Shown piece after piece: positions 19,695 to 21,020 of a stretch of 21,020 nt of DNA. The stretch comes from an uncultured Candidatus Saccharibacteria bacterium. Its GTDB lineage: Bacteria; Patescibacteriota; Saccharimonadia; Saccharimonadales; Saccharimonadaceae. The first letter of the stretch is position 1. Each line of letters opens with the position of its first letter. The DNA lies in NCBI GenBank assembly GCA_937919305.1, contig CALFQW010000140.1, forward strand, positions 1 to 21,020. Direction: 5' to 3'. The position numbers and the translations under genes are program-made. Under the pieces are notes generated by a model. That model ran no database searches. It was not told the origin of the DNA and saw nothing but the letters and a program-made list of their open reading frames with translations.

Positions 19695-20594
19695 ATGCCA
19701 AAGCAAAAGACCAAAAAACGATACCAGCGCTCATCTCGCACGAGGTTTACTGAATTTTTCCGGCATGTTTTTGTGCCACATCACAAGAACTCATATCAAC
19801 CACATGCTATTCGTATACATGGTGTTGGATTTGTTCTCGCTATGATCGTCATGCTTCAGTTTGGGTATAACTTTGCAGCAACTGGATCAGTTCTCGGTGA
19901 CCAAGTCATGATCACCGATACACAGCTACTCAAGGCAACGAATGATCAGAGAGAAGCTAGCGGTATCAGTAGCCTCTCCCTTAACACAAGTCTGGCGTCA
20001 GCTGCGAGACTGAAGGCGGATGACATGTTCCGGCAGCAATACTGGGCCCATACCGCCCCCGATGGCGCAACACCGTGGCAGTGGTTTTCGGAAGCAGGGT
20101 ACAGCTATCAATATGCCGGAGAGAACCTAGCGAAAGGCTTCGAAAATGCTCCAGGTGTGGTCACTGCCTGGATGAATTCGGAGGAACATCGTGACAACAT
20201 GTTGTCACGCAATTTCCGTGAGGTTGGCTTTGCTATAAAGCAAGGTGTTTTGAACGGTGAGAATACTACACTGATCGTTGCTCTATATGGGCAACCGGCT
20301 TCAGCCGTCGCATCAGCTACGCAGCCCGCCAGGACTGTTGCAGCTTCTGGATCAGAACTAGGTGTGATATCAAGGTTTGGTATTGGTCTACAGTCAATGA
20401 CACCGGCAATGCTCGCATCTGGGTTCTTACTCTTACTCTTGACGGTCATCGCACTTCTAGCGCATACATATCGTCACAAGCTGCCGAAATCTATGCAGAG
20501 CGATTGGCGTCGCCATCATGGTCTCTACAAGGCAACAGGTATGATGGGTGTCGTTCTCGTATTGCTATACACTCAAGGCGGCGGACAAATCTAG
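19695..20594 (+). CDS. Membrane-anchored CAP (SCP/PR1-like) domain protein
   Basis: A 299-residue protein. A basic N-terminus leads to a membrane segment (about 43-62), then ATGSVLGDQ. A CAP domain occupies about 78-200, with the typical pieces LLKATNDQREASG, WAHTAPDG (H119), AGENLAKGF (E143) and WMNSEEHRDNML (E164, H165), and the final GFAI strand. An alanine-rich linker leads to two more membrane segments (about 238-257 and 281-292). The CAP domain should be exposed outside the membrane. Bacterial CAP proteins have varied or unknown functions. The H/E/E/H cavity residues appear present. It stands alone between terminators and a new promoter. It shares the VLG[D/A/S] string near a membrane boundary with the upstream surface protein. 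Confidence 0.9.
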   Translation: MPKQKTKKRYQRSSRTRFTEFFRHVFVPHHKNSYQPHAIRIHGVGFVLAMIVMLQFGYNFAATGSVLGDQVMITDTQLLKATNDQREASGISSLSLNTSLASAARLKADDMFRQQYWAHTAPDGATPWQWFSEAGYSYQYAGENLAKGFENAPGVVTAWMNSEEHRDNMLSRNFREVGFAIKQGVLNGENTTLIVALYGQPASAVASATQPARTVAASGSELGVISRFGIGLQSMTPAMLASGFLLLLLTVIALLAHTYRHKLPKSMQSDWRRHHGLYKATGMMGVVLVLLYTQGGGQI

Positions 20595-20595
20595 C

Positions 20596-20620
20596 CAGTG
20601 ATCACTATCGATCGACACTG
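20596..20620 (+). terminator. Weak terminator candidate after the CAP gene
   Basis: CAGTGATC (20596-20603) pairs with GATC (20610-20613) and CACTG (20616-20620) around ACTATC, with a GA bulge. T-rich sequence follows but contains the -35 of the next promoter. Confidence 0.3.
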
Positions 20621-20623
20621 TTA

Positions 20624-20652
20624 TTGACTTTTTATAACTTTTATGCTTATAT
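20624..20652 (+). promoter_or_regulatory. Promoter of the 83-residue orphan gene
   Basis: TTGACT (20624-20629), exactly 17 nt, TTATAT (20647-20652) with a TGC extended -10 just before it. Predicted start near 20659. The 5' UTR is short and holds AAGG as a weak RBS before ATG 20675. Confidence 0.65.
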
Positions 20653-20674
20653 GTATGTAAGGTAACAAATAAAA

Positions 20675-20926
20675 ATGCTGAAAATACATAACTCTTTCAA
20701 ACTCAAACTACCTCGCATGTCTAAGTCTAGCGCGATGCTTTTTGAGCCGGTAAAGAATGATAATGATGAGTTGATGCAGGCAATAGTGAATGCGTCACAA
20801 GACACGGATGATAATTGGCAGCTCGTTGAACGACCAGATGCTGCCGATTTGGACGAATTCTGGGGTAACGTTGTAAAAGATGTCCAGAACGATCCAGACT
20901 GGCAAGCTATGCACGCCAACGAGTAA
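20675..20926 (+). CDS. Small acidic protein of unknown function
   Basis: An 83-residue protein I do not recognise. The N-terminus is basic (KIHNSFKLKLPRMSKSS) and the rest acidic, with two W-containing segments (DDNWQLVERPDA and DPDWQAMHANE) and a likely amphipathic helix ELMQAIVNAS. No cysteines, signal peptide or membrane segment. A good promoter (TTGACT, N17, TTATAT) and an intact frame support a real gene. Codon use resembles the neighbours. It lies alone downstream of the CAP gene and upstream of another start at 20999. It could be a lineage-specific regulator or adaptor, but nothing in the sequence shows this. Confidence 0.6.
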   Translation: MLKIHNSFKLKLPRMSKSSAMLFEPVKNDNDELMQAIVNASQDTDDNWQLVERPDAADLDEFWGNVVKDVQNDPDWQAMHANE

Positions 20927-20998
20927 GCACTAGTATTTTAGGGTTGCGGCGGGTACACTGTGAAAAGATATAGCTAATAAAGTGTAAAAGGATAACAG

Positions 20999-21020
20999 GT
21001 GGACGACGAATCAAATAAAA
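20999..21020 (+). CDS. Start of a further gene, cut by the window end
   Basis: GTG at 20999 is preceded by AAAGGA (20987-20992) with 6-nt spacing, and opens a frame (M-D-D-E-S-N-K) that runs off the window. A TACACT -10-like box lies at 20954-20959. Too little is present to name a product. Confidence 0.4.

Overview
The window reads as a gene-dense piece of a small bacterial genome of the candidate phyla radiation, most likely a Candidatus Saccharibacteria (TM7)-type organism. The phylum is inferred from gene content and style, not proven. Supporting signs are a MurD/MurL pair beside ftsA-ftsZ, a stand-alone class II ribonucleotide reductase with NrdR, an IleRS with eukaryote-like (type 2) motifs, a VKOR/thioredoxin/CcdA disulfide set, and large exported proteins with membrane anchors. 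TGA is used as a normal stop (murD, the SDR gene, the short ORF before the metallopeptidase), so the code is standard. There are no tRNA or rRNA genes, insertion sequences, phage genes or CRISPR arrays.

Layout. 1-4400: cell wall and division, with the 3' end of murD, murL (PP-loop epimerase), ftsA and ftsZ, closed by a strong terminator. 4400-4950: a mostly regulatory island holding a long hairpin, a minus-strand small membrane protein with a near-consensus promoter, and tandem NrdR boxes. 4950-8343: nrdR and nrdJ (B12-dependent ribonucleotide reductase), closed by a terminator. 8350-10608: a four-gene membrane/redox run (thioredoxin-fold protein without CxxC, VKOR, DUF1295 protein, PH-like membrane protein). 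10650-14475: a T-box leader controlling an SDR gene and ileS. 14465-15718 (minus): CcdA and a membrane-anchored thioredoxin. 15743-16170: a zincin-type metallopeptidase preceded by a short overlapping ORF. 16213-19640: a 1099-residue surface protein (lamin-tail domain, beta-helix, Ig-like domains, C-terminal anchor). 19662-21020: a CAP-domain membrane protein, a small orphan, and the start of another gene.

The genes support septal wall synthesis and division, dNTP supply under NrdR control, extracytoplasmic thiol oxidation and reduction for exported proteins, and isoleucine-tRNA-dependent control of ileS. The most notable signals are a complete T-box riboswitch (stem III, antiterminator with the TGGTACC bulge, competing terminator), the MurD-MurL route to D-Glu in peptidoglycan, and a repeated arrangement in which an extended or consensus -10 box lies 6-7 nt before the ATG, which predicts leaderless mRNAs.
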